This document shows, piece after piece, positions 52,727-61,639 of a stretch of DNA of 64,000 nucleotides. The position numbers were made by a program, and so were the translations under genes. Position 1 is the stretch's first letter; every line of letters begins with the position of its first letter. The notes below the pieces were generated by a model that was not told the DNA's origin, made no database searches, and saw nothing but the letters and a program-made list of their open reading frames with translations. This stretch comes from Paenibacillus sp. sptzw28. GTDB taxonomy: Bacteria > Bacillota > Bacilli > Paenibacillales > Paenibacillaceae. Location of the stretch: the NCBI RefSeq assembly GCF_019550795.1, contig NZ_CP080545.1:1321501-1385500 (forward strand), in the 5' to 3' direction.

Positions 52727-55639
52727 ATGAGCATGAATATGATGGAATCGGATTCTGCGTTATCCATACAATGGGCACCCGATTCCTTTCGTATCAACGG
52801 CAAGCCCGAAATTATCCTTTGCGCGTCACTCTTCTATTTCCGCATCGCAAGGGCGGAGTGGCGAAGCCGGATGGAACAGGCCAAAGCGTTCGGCTACAAC
52901 GCAATCGATGTGTACTTCCCGTGGAATTACCACGAGAAACGCGAAGGTGAGTGGGATTTTAGCGGGGAACGGGATATCGAGGACTTTCTGAAGACCGCCG
53001 CTGAGGTCGGGTTATGGATCATCGCACGTCCCGGACCATACATTTGCTCTGAATGGGATGGCGGGGCGCTTCCGGCCTATTTATTTGCCAAGGAAGGTAT
53101 GACGCTCCGGGATAACGATCCCGCCTTTCTGCACGAAGTTTCCAGATGGTTTGACCGGATTTTACCGCTTATTCAGCGGTATGAGCTTGGCCGGGGAGGT
53201 ACGGTGATCGCCGTTCAGCTTGACAACGAGCTCGACTTTTACGATTGCAGCGATCCCCATGGGTACATAGCGGCCTTGCGGGACATGGCGCTGAACCACG
53301 GCATTCAAGTTCCTCTCATTGCTTGTGCCGGGCAAGGCGGACTGCGTGAGGCATCGGGATTCGCGGAGGGTGTGGTGCCTACTTGCAATTTCTATCCCAA
53401 TGACCTCGACCCGGAGTTTGAGCAGAAAGTAACGGCTTATAAGAACGAGCTTGCAGCTAGAGGACTTCCTCTGCTTGTGACGGAGACGAACCGTTCACAC
53501 TTTCTGCTGCGGCGTCTGCTCTCCTGCGGAACGAAGCTGCTCGGACCCTACCTTCAGGTGTCCGGCACCAACTTCGGCTTTACGAATGCAACGAACAATT
53601 GGGGAAAGCCGCTTGCGTTTATGACTTCGGATTATGATTTCTACGGAATGGTTTCGCCGGAAGGGCGGATACGGGACGAGGCGTACGAAGGGCGTATGCT
53701 GCACCGAATCATTCAGGCTTACGGCAGCTCGCTTGCCGAGGGGAAACCGGCCTTGAACCTGAGCATGGTTGTCGGCGGCACGAAGAATACGGCGGTGAGA
53801 CAGAGTCTGGAGCTGAAACAGGGCGGTAACCTGCTGTTCGTCACGAATGTCGGTAACCAAACTGAAGAAATCAGTCTTCGGCCAGGTTCGGTTCAGAAGG
53901 ATATCAAGAGAGTTTGTCCTGCCGGGGAGTGTGCGATACTTCCGATCGACGTGCCCCTTGGCACATGGGGGCTTTCCGGAACGCTCCTTTATGCGACAGC
54001 CGAGCTGACCGACGTGAAGCAGACTTCCTCCCGGACCGTCATGGTGTTTCATACGGAGCGCGCAGGTGAGATTGCCATACGGCTTGATGAACGGTACGAG
54101 GCCGAGACGGACACGAGTAATATGTGGCTAACCGAAGAGGGAGATTTACTGACGATTTCTTTCACGGCCGATTGCATATCGACGTGCCGGATTCAATTGA
54201 ACGGGGGACATCTCCTCGAGCTGATCGGGATGAAACGAACGGATGCGCTGCTCCTTGAGGAGATCAATGAAAGCGGAAACATAGTAGTAGGGGATAAAAA
54301 AACGTACGACCTTGAACCCCGTACCATGGAGAACGCTTGGAGCACCAGCCGAATTGATCCGTCGGCTTCTATGTCGGGAGGATCGCCGATTGCTCTCGAT
54401 AAAGCGGATTTTCTCGAAAATCAAGGCTTTTACCGAGGGTACGCCTGGTATGAAGCGTCATATAAGTATCCTGCCCATGAGTCGCTGCAGGGTGTGCTTA
54501 TTCGACAGGGGAGCGACGTGGTTTCGCTCTACAACGGATTGCGCTACATCGATACGGTCACACCAGGTGGCGGCAGCCGTTATGTACCGGTAAGCGCCAG
54601 CGGCAATGCATACGATGCCGGGAACGTCGAAAACACAGGCAAGAAGGGCGGCAATGGCGGTTCAGGCGGTCGATCAGGCCAATTTAACGCACGGGTGGAA
54701 ATATGGGGACACACGAACTTTGACGATGCCCGGCTGCCCGGCCTGCGGCTGAATGCGCGTAAAGGCCTCACTGGGTTGACAGCGGTTACAGATGCGAAGA
54801 ACATTACCTCGAACTGGCGGGTGTTGCGCACGAATACGCGTGAGCTTCAAGCGGAATTGATCGATCCCGGCTTAGACGACAGACATTGGCCGCTTGTAAG
54901 CTTTGGCAATTGGATGTCTCCGGATCATCCCGCGTTTGAGTATTACCGGAGAAGCTTCCGGGCCGGAGAGGATGCCGATTCGTGGACGCTTCATTTTCAA
55001 GGGCTGCAAGCTGTGGCACGAGTATTTGTAAACGGCATGGAGATTGCAAATGCGAATCCGTTCGACCCCTACCTGGATATCAGTGCTTTTGTGACACCGG
55101 GCGAAACCGTTCATATCTCAGTTTTTCTCGAGCGGGTGCTGGGGCTGCCGGCCGGTAACGTGCTTGTCTATGAAGGAAGCGCGGCCGCCGAGTGGAAGCT
55201 TTCCGCTGCGGAGGAGCCGGAGCTGCTGCGGCATGCAGCCGGCAGTCGGATTGAATCCGTTTTAACGGAGATGCCGCTAATGCTTGAGCCTGGCGAAATG
55301 TGCTGGCTGTATGGCATGCTGCAGGATTCGAATGATGGTGCCGGCTGGCGCGTATTCGTTCGAGGGAGCAATATGAAGCTTACAATATTCTTCAACGGCC
55401 AGCTGGTTGGACGATTGTGGACCCCCGGAGGCGAAGCGCGGCCGGTCATGACAGGCGGCGACCCGGATTCCTTTTACTTGCCGGGTGCATGGTTCTGCGA
55501 AGAAGAAGGCAAGGAAGGCAATGAGCTGACCATTATGCTGGAAGCGGTTGTGGCAGGGGCAACTTCCGTTCTTGAAGGATTGGCATTCATTCCCACAGTC
55601 ACACAGATTCTGAAAGAGAAGGGAGGAACAGCCGGATGA
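52727..55639 (+). CDS. Glycoside hydrolase family 35-like beta-galactosidase
   Basis: 970 aa from ATG 52727, with AAGGGGTG 8 nt upstream; an ATG at 52691 has no such site. No signal peptide, so it is cytoplasmic. The N-terminal catalytic barrel (about 20-340) shows FRIARAEWRSRMEQAKAFGY, NAIDVYFPWNYHEKREGEWD and RPGPYICSEWDGG. The acid/base Glu is E168 in VQLDNELDF and the probable nucleophile is E253 in VTETN. Beta domains follow, with a Gly/Ser/Asn-rich linker near 640-655. It is coupled to the following permease by a 4-nt overlap. Confidence 0.85.
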   Translation: MSMNMMESDSALSIQWAPDSFRINGKPEIILCASLFYFRIARAEWRSRMEQAKAFGYNAIDVYFPWNYHEKREGEWDFSGERDIEDFLKTAAEVGLWIIARPGPYICSEWDGGALPAYLFAKEGMTLRDNDPAFLHEVSRWFDRILPLIQRYELGRGGTVIAVQLDNELDFYDCSDPHGYIAALRDMALNHGIQVPLIACAGQGGLREASGFAEGVVPTCNFYPNDLDPEFEQKVTAYKNELAARGLPLLVTETNRSHFLLRRLLSCGTKLLGPYLQVSGTNFGFTNATNNWGKPLAFMTSDYDFYGMVSPEGRIRDEAYEGRMLHRIIQAYGSSLAEGKPALNLSMVVGGTKNTAVRQSLELKQGGNLLFVTNVGNQTEEISLRPGSVQKDIKRVCPAGECAILPIDVPLGTWGLSGTLLYATAELTDVKQTSSRTVMVFHTERAGEIAIRLDERYEAETDTSNMWLTEEGDLLTISFTADCISTCRIQLNGGHLLELIGMKRTDALLLEEINESGNIVVGDKKTYDLEPRTMENAWSTSRIDPSASMSGGSPIALDKADFLENQGFYRGYAWYEASYKYPAHESLQGVLIRQGSDVVSLYNGLRYIDTVTPGGGSRYVPVSASGNAYDAGNVENTGKKGGNGGSGGRSGQFNARVEIWGHTNFDDARLPGLRLNARKGLTGLTAVTDAKNITSNWRVLRTNTRELQAELIDPGLDDRHWPLVSFGNWMSPDHPAFEYYRRSFRAGEDADSWTLHFQGLQAVARVFVNGMEIANANPFDPYLDISAFVTPGETVHISVFLERVLGLPAGNVLVYEGSAAAEWKLSAAEEPELLRHAAGSRIESVLTEMPLMLEPGEMCWLYGMLQDSNDGAGWRVFVRGSNMKLTIFFNGQLVGRLWTPGGEARPVMTGGDPDSFYLPGAWFCEEEGKEGNELTIMLEAVVAGATSVLEGLAFIPTVTQILKEKGGTAG

Positions 55640-56604
55640 AATCAATTGCTGAACCCGCCGTTTTAACGAATACCCGGGAGCAGAGCAAAAACTCGCGTTT
55701 CAGGAGGTTCTGGAACAACAAGACGCTCATTCTGATGTGTTTGCCGGCCATCGTATTCTTTATTATTTTCGCATATCTGCCGATGCCAGGCCTTTATCTG
55801 GCTTTCATTAATTACAACTATACGGACGGCATCTTCAAAAGTGCGTTCGTCGGCTTTGATAATTTCCGGTTTCTCGTAATGACCGGAGATCTCTGGCGGC
55901 TTACCTTCAATACGGTCGCTTACAACCTTGCGTTCATCGTGCTCGGCAATTTTCTTCAAATCTTTGTGGCAATTTTGCTCAACGAGCTGAGGAAGAAATG
56001 GTTCAAGAAGCTGTCCCAGACCATTATGTTTCTGCCTTTCTTCATTTCATTCGTCATCATTGGCTTGATCGCTTACAACATTCTGAGCTATGACTACGGT
56101 TTGCTCAATGTCATCCTGACATCACTCGGGGCGGATCCGGTGAAAACCTACTCCAACCCAAGCATCTGGCCCTTCATTATCATTATTACGTTCTTATGGC
56201 AGTCGACCGGCTACGGATCCATTGTATATTTCGCAGCTATAATGGGGCTGGACAGCGAGGTGGTTGAGGCTTCGGAAATCGATGGCGCCAACGCCCTTCA
56301 GCGCATCCGGTATATCGTTCTCCCATGGCTGAAGCCGACGTTTATCATTCTTCTGCTGTTCTCGCTCGGCGGTGTTCTGCGAGGCAACTTCGGGTTGTTT
56401 TACAACCTGGTCGGAGCCAACAACACGGCGCTGTATGCGACCACGGATATTATTGAGACGTACGTGTTCCGTTCGCTTATGAACAATTTCAACTTCTCCA
56501 TGGGCAGCGCGGTCAGCTTGTACCAGTCCGTATTCGGTTTTATCGTTGTCATTACCGCCAACTGGCTGGTGAAGAAGTTCTCGCCTGACAATACGTTATT
56601 TTAA
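55636..56604 (+). CDS. ABC transporter permease (LplB type)
   Basis: 322 aa with six membrane segments. The ATG overlaps the GH35 stop by 4 nt (ATGA) and has GGGAGGAAC upstream. EAA motif: SEVVEASEIDGANALQRIRY. Same subfamily as the 32751 gene. Between it and its partner permease lies the second tandem repeat array. Confidence 0.9.
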   Translation: MKSIAEPAVLTNTREQSKNSRFRRFWNNKTLILMCLPAIVFFIIFAYLPMPGLYLAFINYNYTDGIFKSAFVGFDNFRFLVMTGDLWRLTFNTVAYNLAFIVLGNFLQIFVAILLNELRKKWFKKLSQTIMFLPFFISFVIIGLIAYNILSYDYGLLNVILTSLGADPVKTYSNPSIWPFIIIITFLWQSTGYGSIVYFAAIMGLDSEVVEASEIDGANALQRIRYIVLPWLKPTFIILLLFSLGGVLRGNFGLFYNLVGANNTALYATTDIIETYVFRSLMNNFNFSMGSAVSLYQSVFGFIVVITANWLVKKFSPDNTLF

Positions 56605-56894
56605 AACGCCAAGCTTATGCTTACGAAGAAGCGTTTCCAAGAATAACGCCAAGCTTATGCTTACGAAGAAGCGTTTTCTAAGAAAAACGCCAAGCTTATG
56701 CTTACGAAGAAGCGTTTTCCAAGAAAAACGCCAAGCTTATGCTTACGAAGAAGCGTTTTCCAAGAAAAAACGCCAAGCTTATGCTTACGAAGAAGCGTTT
56801 TCCAAGAAAACGCCAAGCCTATGCTTACGAAGAAGCGTTTTCCAAGAAAACGCCAAGCTTATGCTTACGAAGAAGCGTTTTCCAAGAAAACGCC
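56605..56894 (+). repeat. Tandem array of seven ~41-nt structured repeats (plus a partial) between two permease genes
   Basis: Units of 40-42 nt with the consensus AACGCCAAGCTTATGCTTAC followed by GAAGAAGCGTTTTCCAAGAA. Each can fold as AAAACGC / GCGTTTT around a loop with TATGCTTACGAAG, the same core as the array at 41648-42052. The array begins directly after the stop of one permease gene and ends with a partial AACGCC just before the ribosome binding site of the next. It reads open in several frames and would falsely lengthen the following gene. Confidence 0.92.
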
Positions 56895-56911
56895 TTAGGA
56901 GGGTTGCTAAA

Positions 56912-57817
56912 ATGGAAGCTGTCCAAAAAAGGATACGCACGGATGCGGCATCCGTGGCGGTGCGGGCGTTCGGATATGTGTTCATCGGATTGTTCTCGCT
57001 ATGCTGTTTGCTTCCTTTTCTCCTTGTGCTGGGAACTTCCTTTACAGCAGAAGGAGCTATCACGAAGTTCGGGTTTAACATCTGGCCGAGAGAATTCAGT
57101 ACGTTCGCTTACAAAATTGTGTTTGAAAATCCCGATCAGATTCTCGGAGCGTATGCCGTCACGATAGGCATTACTTTGGTAGGTACCGCGGTAGGATTAT
57201 TCCTCGTCGCGATGACCGGATATGCGCTTCAGCGGCCGGATTTCGAGTATCGCAACGGCATTTCCTTCTTCATTTATTTCACGACGCTGTTCTCCGGCGG
57301 TATTGTGCCGTTCTACTTGCTGATGACGCAGTATTTGAGCCTGAAGGACAATTATTTGGCCGTTCTTCTGCCTGGTTTAATGAGCCCGTTTCTCATCATC
57401 ATGATGAAGAGCTTCACCAAATCGATTCCTCATGCCATAACCGAGTCCGCCAAAATTGACGGAGCGGGGGATTTTACGATCTTCATGCGTCTCATTCTGC
57501 CGATGACGACGCCGGCGCTGGCTACGATCGGTCTGTTCATTGCCCTTGGCTATTGGAACGAATGGTATCACGCGATGCTGTTCCTCTCGCCTGATATGAA
57601 ATACAGGCCGCTGCAGCTGTTTCTGTATAACGTCATCACGAGTGCGGATTTTATCCGAAATTCCTCGGCTTCATCGAACGTTCCGCTGAGCGATATGCCG
57701 CTGGAATCGATGAAGATGGCAACTGCGGTTGTGGCGACAGGGCCGGTCATACTCTTCTATCCTTTTATTCAGAAGTACTTTATTCAAGGGATAACGGTTG
57801 GCGCAGTCAAAGGATAA
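56912..57817 (+). CDS. ABC transporter permease (LplC type)
   Basis: 301 aa from ATG 56912, with TTAGGAGGG 9 nt upstream. An open frame extends back through the repeat array to 56657, but those residues are repeat translations. Six membrane segments; the EAA loop reads IPHAITESAKIDGAGDFTIF; the C-terminus YFIQGITVGAVKG is typical. Partner of the 55636 permease. Confidence 0.92.
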   Translation: MEAVQKRIRTDAASVAVRAFGYVFIGLFSLCCLLPFLLVLGTSFTAEGAITKFGFNIWPREFSTFAYKIVFENPDQILGAYAVTIGITLVGTAVGLFLVAMTGYALQRPDFEYRNGISFFIYFTTLFSGGIVPFYLLMTQYLSLKDNYLAVLLPGLMSPFLIIMMKSFTKSIPHAITESAKIDGAGDFTIFMRLILPMTTPALATIGLFIALGYWNEWYHAMLFLSPDMKYRPLQLFLYNVITSADFIRNSSASSNVPLSDMPLESMKMATAVVATGPVILFYPFIQKYFIQGITVGAVKG

Positions 57818-57829
57818 TCACCGGGTGAC

Positions 57830-57879
57830 AGAGGTTGCGAATAGCGCACCTCTTGCCATAGCCGCTGTAAGCGCTTTCG
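57830..57879 (+). promoter_or_regulatory. Intercistronic hairpin and CcpA-like cre site before the binding-protein gene
   Basis: AGAGGT-T-GCG pairs with CGC-ACCTCT (57830-57853), a stem with one bulged T and no T-run. Then TGTAAGCGCTTTCG (57866-57879) matches the cre consensus TGWNANCGNTNWCA at 13 of 14 positions. Both lie between the last permease and the binding-protein gene, so mRNA processing and catabolite control of the last gene are inferred. Confidence 0.65.
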
Positions 57880-57928
57880 GAGCATGGCGGCAGCTTATAA
57901 GCTCGATCATAAAAAGGGAGGCAACACA

Positions 57929-59518
57929 ATGGCAACAGTAAAGCGTTTATCAATCATGCTTCTGATGATGGCAATGATCGTCAGTCTGGCGGCATGCGGC
58001 GGCGACAACAAGGGAGCGGATGGAAATTCGACCGGAAGTGCGAACTCAGGCGGCAAAACATCCACCGACGACGGTAAAATCGACACCTCGAAATTCGAGA
58101 CGATTACGTATGTTGTGCTTGGCGACAAACCTAAGAACGGCCAGCTTGAGAAAGTAATGGCGAAGGTCAATGCCATCATGAAAGAGAAAATCAATGCCGA
58201 GCTCCAGTTCAAATGGGTGGAATGGGCTGACTGGCAAACCAAATACAATCTGCTTCTTGCCTCGGGCGAGCCGCTTGACCTGATCACGATCGGAACCGAC
58301 TGGCTTGATACGTGGGGCAATGCGCAGCGGGGAGCTTTCCTTCCATTGAACGACCTGCTGCCGAAATACGCACCGCAAACATGGGCGGAAGTTCCGCAAG
58401 AGGATTGGGATCAAAGCAAATACAAGAAGGATATCGTCTTGATTCCGGAAAACCACTTCACGCAATGGGTCAACCACGGTATCTTCTACCGCGGCGACTG
58501 GGCGAAGGAATTCGGCATCGACAAGCCGATCACGGACTTCGAAACGTTGGGAAAATACTTCCAAGGCGTCAAGGACAACAAGAAAGTCATCCCGTGGGAT
58601 GTTAACGGAACGAACGGCGCGCTGTACGGCGGCTTCGCTGCGGCTTACACGGACAATATCGAGCTTCCGATTTCGACAGGTTATGCGAACGTGTTCTATG
58701 GCAAATCCTATGACGAGCGTTATACGGTAGACAGCCCGATCTTCAACGATGATTTCATCAAGTTTGCTACGATGATGAAGGAATGGGGAGACAAAGGCTA
58801 CTGGCGCGAAGACGTGCTGAACTACAAAGGCGACACCCGTACCGAGCTGCAAGCCGGACAAACCGGAGCGGATCAACACCATACGCAAACCTTCAAAGGG
58901 CTGCGCGTCCAAATGGACAAAAAACAGCCGGGCTCCGAGCTGCAAATGTTCGCATTCTCCGATACGCGCGGCAACCTGATCTCCATGCCGATTACGCACG
59001 GCGGCACGTCGGTCGGCGCGCACAGCAAGCATCCTGAACGCGCGCTGATGGCCTATGAGCTGATCCGCCAGAACGAGGAGATTTACCATCTGATCAACTA
59101 CGGCATAGAAGGCGTGCAGTATGAGATTAAAGACGGCAAGCGTGATCTACCAGCCGGCTATGATGAGACCCGCGACAAATTTTATACCGACTTCTGGGGC
59201 GGGCGTGTAGACAGGTTCGAGATCCCGAGCGTTAATGATTGGGACCAAATCGGCGAGATCTACAAAAAATACGATGCTATTAAAAAGCCTTTCCCATATG
59301 GTAAATTCGTATTCGATAAAACGGCTGTAGATCCGTATATGACGGCAATCTCGCAAGTAATCGGCGAGAAAATGCCTGCAATTATATACGGCAAAGCGGG
59401 AGATCCGGTCAAAGCGGTTAACGATCTTCGCGACAAGCTGAAAGCAGCGGGCTACGACAAAGTGAAAGATGAAATTCAACGCCAGCTTGATGAATACAAG
59501 AAGCTGGACCAAGGCTAA
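57929..59518 (+). CDS. ABC transporter substrate-binding lipoprotein (LplA-like)
   Basis: 529 aa from ATG 57929, with AAAGGGAGG upstream; the frame extends to 57884 without a signal. Lipobox SLAAC at about residue 23. The architecture is that of large family-1 oligosaccharide-binding proteins (LLLASGEPLDLITIGTDWLD, IPENHFTQWVNHGIFYRGDW). Unusually it is the last rather than first gene of its operon. The GH35 enzyme upstream suggests a beta-galactoside ligand. Confidence 0.88.
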   Translation: MATVKRLSIMLLMMAMIVSLAACGGDNKGADGNSTGSANSGGKTSTDDGKIDTSKFETITYVVLGDKPKNGQLEKVMAKVNAIMKEKINAELQFKWVEWADWQTKYNLLLASGEPLDLITIGTDWLDTWGNAQRGAFLPLNDLLPKYAPQTWAEVPQEDWDQSKYKKDIVLIPENHFTQWVNHGIFYRGDWAKEFGIDKPITDFETLGKYFQGVKDNKKVIPWDVNGTNGALYGGFAAAYTDNIELPISTGYANVFYGKSYDERYTVDSPIFNDDFIKFATMMKEWGDKGYWREDVLNYKGDTRTELQAGQTGADQHHTQTFKGLRVQMDKKQPGSELQMFAFSDTRGNLISMPITHGGTSVGAHSKHPERALMAYELIRQNEEIYHLINYGIEGVQYEIKDGKRDLPAGYDETRDKFYTDFWGGRVDRFEIPSVNDWDQIGEIYKKYDAIKKPFPYGKFVFDKTAVDPYMTAISQVIGEKMPAIIYGKAGDPVKAVNDLRDKLKAAGYDKVKDEIQRQLDEYKKLDQG

Positions 59519-59540
59519 ACGGCACTTATGCTGAATTAAT

Positions 59541-59583
59541 AGGGCTGCTCCTTACGTCTTAAGACGTAAGAAGCAGCCCTTTC
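59541..59583 (+). terminator. Strong terminator of the GH35-transport operon
   Basis: AGGGCTGCT and AGCAGCCCT pair, with a further perfect palindrome inside (CTTACGTCTTAAGACGTAAG), followed by TTTC. Confidence 0.88.
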
Positions 59584-59603
59584 ATTGTTCATTTACCGTG
59601 ATG

Positions 59604-60071
59604 TTATTTTGGAAATTTGATGTCGATCTCTTGAAAGTAATCGTCCAGTGCTTGTTTTCGCATATGCAGCTGTAAAATCCCGTTTCTGAACACGGCTGAG
59701 CAGCTTTCCGGAATGACATAAGTGGTGAGCTTGATGATCTTCCTGGTGTTGCCGGGCAGCCCCTCCAGCTTGATTCTGTTGATACCGGCAAATACCGTTA
59801 TATTTCTGACCTCTTCTTCGGAGAAATGCAATTTGACGATAACATTTTTGTGAGTTTCGAAAATCTCCATCTGCAGGTTTTTCTTTGTTTGTGATTTGAT
59901 GGATACCGGTTTTGGTAAAAACTGCGTCATAGCATCCTGAACGTATTTGTCGACCCAGGACAAATCGTCCATTTTCTCATGAATATTAAAGGGAAAATCA
60001 TTGCCCCACACCTTTTTGAAATTTTGCCAATTAAACTCTCCTTTTGGCGGGCTGTTTTTGGAATCGTCCAT
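59604..60071 (-). CDS. Hsp20/alpha-crystallin-like spore-associated protein
   Basis: 155 aa from ATG 60071, with TGAGGTG upstream. The C-terminal two thirds have the Hsp20-type beta pattern (VIVKLHFSEEEVRNITVFAG, INRIKLEGLPGNTRKIIKLT, AVFRNGILQLHMRK). It resembles CotM/CotP-type or related spore proteins more than a cytosolic chaperone, since a GerPD-like gene lies just upstream on the same strand (12 nt). The spore link is inferred from that context. Confidence 0.65.
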   Translation of the reverse strand: MDDSKNSPPKGEFNWQNFKKVWGNDFPFNIHEKMDDLSWVDKYVQDAMTQFLPKPVSIKSQTKKNLQMEIFETHKNVIVKLHFSEEEVRNITVFAGINRIKLEGLPGNTRKIIKLTTYVIPESCSAVFRNGILQLHMRKQALDDYFQEIDIKFPK

Positions 60072-60082
60072 AATCAATCACC

Positions 60083-60295
60083 TCAGGTGCCGTTATTTGT
60101 TATCTCGCGTCGCGTTTCCAGTGGTTTGAAGGGAACATGAGGACTGAAAATCAACGAATCAGCCGGTGTATCGAAGTAGGAGGAAGTGATGATGGATTCC
60201 GTATCTCCGACCAATACGACGGATGAACTGCCTAACCCCACGATCTCGATATCCCCGATTTTGATGCGTTTGTTCACAACCGTCATTTTCATCAT
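60083..60295 (-). CDS. GerPD-like spore germination protein (paralog)
   Basis: 70 aa from ATG 60295, with GGAGGAGGGAG upstream. MTVVNKRIKIGDIEIVGLGS, then SSVVLVGDTESIITSSYFDT, follows the GerPD pattern. A second GerPD, in the usual position, is at 61640-61831. It is divergent from the gerP operon and cotranscribed with the Hsp20-like gene. GerP proteins are coat components that let germinants reach their receptors. Confidence 0.72.
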   Translation of the reverse strand: MMKMTVVNKRIKIGDIEIVGLGSSSVVLVGDTESIITSSYFDTPADSLIFSPHVPFKPLETRREITNNGT

Positions 60296-60355
60296 ACGTC
60301 TCCCTCCTCCGGTCATGCTCATGAAACGGTTTCTGCCCGGTCCGCTTACTTTCTA

Positions 60356-60412
60356 TATTCTATGCAGTTCCAAGGGCGGAATGAATACTCGGAAACAGAA
60401 CATCATAGGATA
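60356..60412. promoter_or_regulatory. Divergent SigmaK-like promoter pair
   Basis: CATAGGATA (60404-60412, plus strand) and CATAGAATA (60356-60364, minus strand) both match the SigmaK -10 consensus CATANNNTA. They face the gerP operon and the GerPD-like/Hsp20-like pair. An AC for the -35 exists 15 nt upstream on the plus strand and is not clear on the minus strand. Late mother-cell expression is inferred. Confidence 0.55.
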
Positions 60413-60495
60413 CTTATAAGAGTCTTCACAAACGACGGATTTCGTGCAGTCAGGCGGGATCCGTACCCAAGGCCCGAGAAAAAGGGTGTCGTGGT

Positions 60496-60738
60496 ATGCC
60501 GGCTATTGTGGGTGCGATTAATGTGAACAGTGTAAGTGGAGTCTTAAATATAGGCGATGTCGGAACGATAGCGCCGAGCAGCTTTAACAAAACATTTGCC
60601 GGAGGCGGATCGTTTAATTCCGGTGAGACCCTAAACATCAATAATTCCCCCAGCGTAATTAATATTTACGGTTCCGATGCTTACGAACAAAGGATCATTG
60701 TACCGGAACGTTCGGATCGGGAGGTTAGACGGCCATGA
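60496..60738 (+). CDS. gerPA: Spore germination protein GerPA
   Basis: 80 aa. ATG 60496 with AAAGGGTG upstream. VGAINVNSVSGVLNIGDVGT, then FAGGGSFNSGETLNINNSPS, is the GerPA/GerPF pattern; as first gene of the operon it is GerPA. GerP proteins localise to the spore coat and help germinants through it. It overlaps gerPB by 4 nt (ATGA). Confidence 0.88.
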   Translation: MPAIVGAINVNSVSGVLNIGDVGTIAPSSFNKTFAGGGSFNSGETLNINNSPSVINIYGSDAYEQRIIVPERSDREVRRP

Positions 60739-60962
60739 ATTTATTCGTTCACCAGAATATTGTCATTCATAGTCTGAAGGTTGAGGGGATATCGAATTCC
60801 TCTGTTCTCCAAATCGGGAGCGCAGGCATAATAAAACCGCTCGCACAGCTTTTTAATACGGGAGGGTTTACTCAGCCCGCACCGCCGGCGGGACCGCAGC
60901 CGGGTGCTGCAGTTCATTCGCCCATTCCGTTTATTCCGTTGACACCTCTATCCCAGCCTTAA
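60735..60962 (+). CDS. gerPB: Spore germination protein GerPB
   Basis: 75 aa. FVHQNIVIHSLKVEGISNSS and VLQIGSAGIIKPLAQLFNTG, then the FTxP end with a Pro-rich tail, match GerPB. The start overlaps the gerPA stop, so translation is coupled. No signal peptide. Coat function is inferred from the family. Confidence 0.88.
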   Translation: MNLFVHQNIVIHSLKVEGISNSSVLQIGSAGIIKPLAQLFNTGGFTQPAPPAGPQPGAAVHSPIPFIPLTPLSQP

Positions 60963-61005
60963 ATCAGGTTGTAACGGGCGATTTGATCAGGAGAGGTTGA
61001 TTTGA

Positions 61006-61638
61006 ATGTATATGCCCCCGGAATTATTACGATTTTTGCAGCAGTTGAATGGATACATGCATTATCAAAATCAACAGATCCAGCAAATGGATGAAAGGAT
61101 TCAAGGCCTTATTCAGGAATTCAACAGGTTTAAAGAAAAATATACCGAGCCTCCCGTTATTCGGAATGAATACCGGTTTGATTTGTTGAAGGTGGAAAAA
61201 TTAGAGGGAACGTTAAACATAGGAATCAACCCGAACGGAGCTGAGAACGGATCCGATTCGTCTATAGAAGAATTCGCCATCGGACAATCAATGGAAGTTC
61301 CGTCAATGATCGAGAAACAGTATCCACAGTTATATCCGGGTGTTAAGCAGCAGGTTGACGATTATTTAAACAACGGCGCTTTCGAGTCGCTCAAGCAATT
61401 GGAAAATCAATACAGCCACCCGCTGGATGACCAATATCGCAAGTTTATTTTGGAGGACGTGAGAAATCAAATTGATAATCGAATCCGCGATTATTTGAAA
61501 CGTATCCATCCCGAAGAAGCGGCACCGAAACAATTAACATATATTCAGCAATCGGTTTATGAGGATGTAAAACGGGATATTGATAAAACGTTCGAAACAT
61601 TTTTGAGAAACTTGCTCCGAAAGGAGAATGGATCATAA
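61006..61638 (+). CDS. gerPC: Spore germination protein GerPC
   Basis: 210 aa, ATG 61006 with AGGAGAGG upstream. An N-terminal coiled-coil-like segment (LQQLNGYMHYQNQQIQQMDE) is followed by NEYRFDLLKVEKLEGTLNIG, typical of GerPC, and a helical C-terminus (VRNQIDNRIRDYLKRIHPEE). Longest GerP member. Part of the gerPABCDEF operon. Confidence 0.88.
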   Translation: MYMPPELLRFLQQLNGYMHYQNQQIQQMDERIQGLIQEFNRFKEKYTEPPVIRNEYRFDLLKVEKLEGTLNIGINPNGAENGSDSSIEEFAIGQSMEVPSMIEKQYPQLYPGVKQQVDDYLNNGAFESLKQLENQYSHPLDDQYRKFILEDVRNQIDNRIRDYLKRIHPEEAAPKQLTYIQQSVYEDVKRDIDKTFETFLRNLLRKENGS

Positions 61639-61639
61639 G

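Noticed and set aside
56657..56911. N-terminal extension of the LplC-type permease
   Set aside because: These codons are translations of the repeat units; the ATG at 56912 has the proper ribosome binding site and family N-terminus.
58046..59089. 347-codon minus-strand ORF
   Set aside because: Antisense shadow of the binding-protein gene at 57929-59518.
60186..60419. 77-codon plus-strand ORF
   Set aside because: Antisense to the GerPD-like paralog, whose start signal and family pattern are clear.
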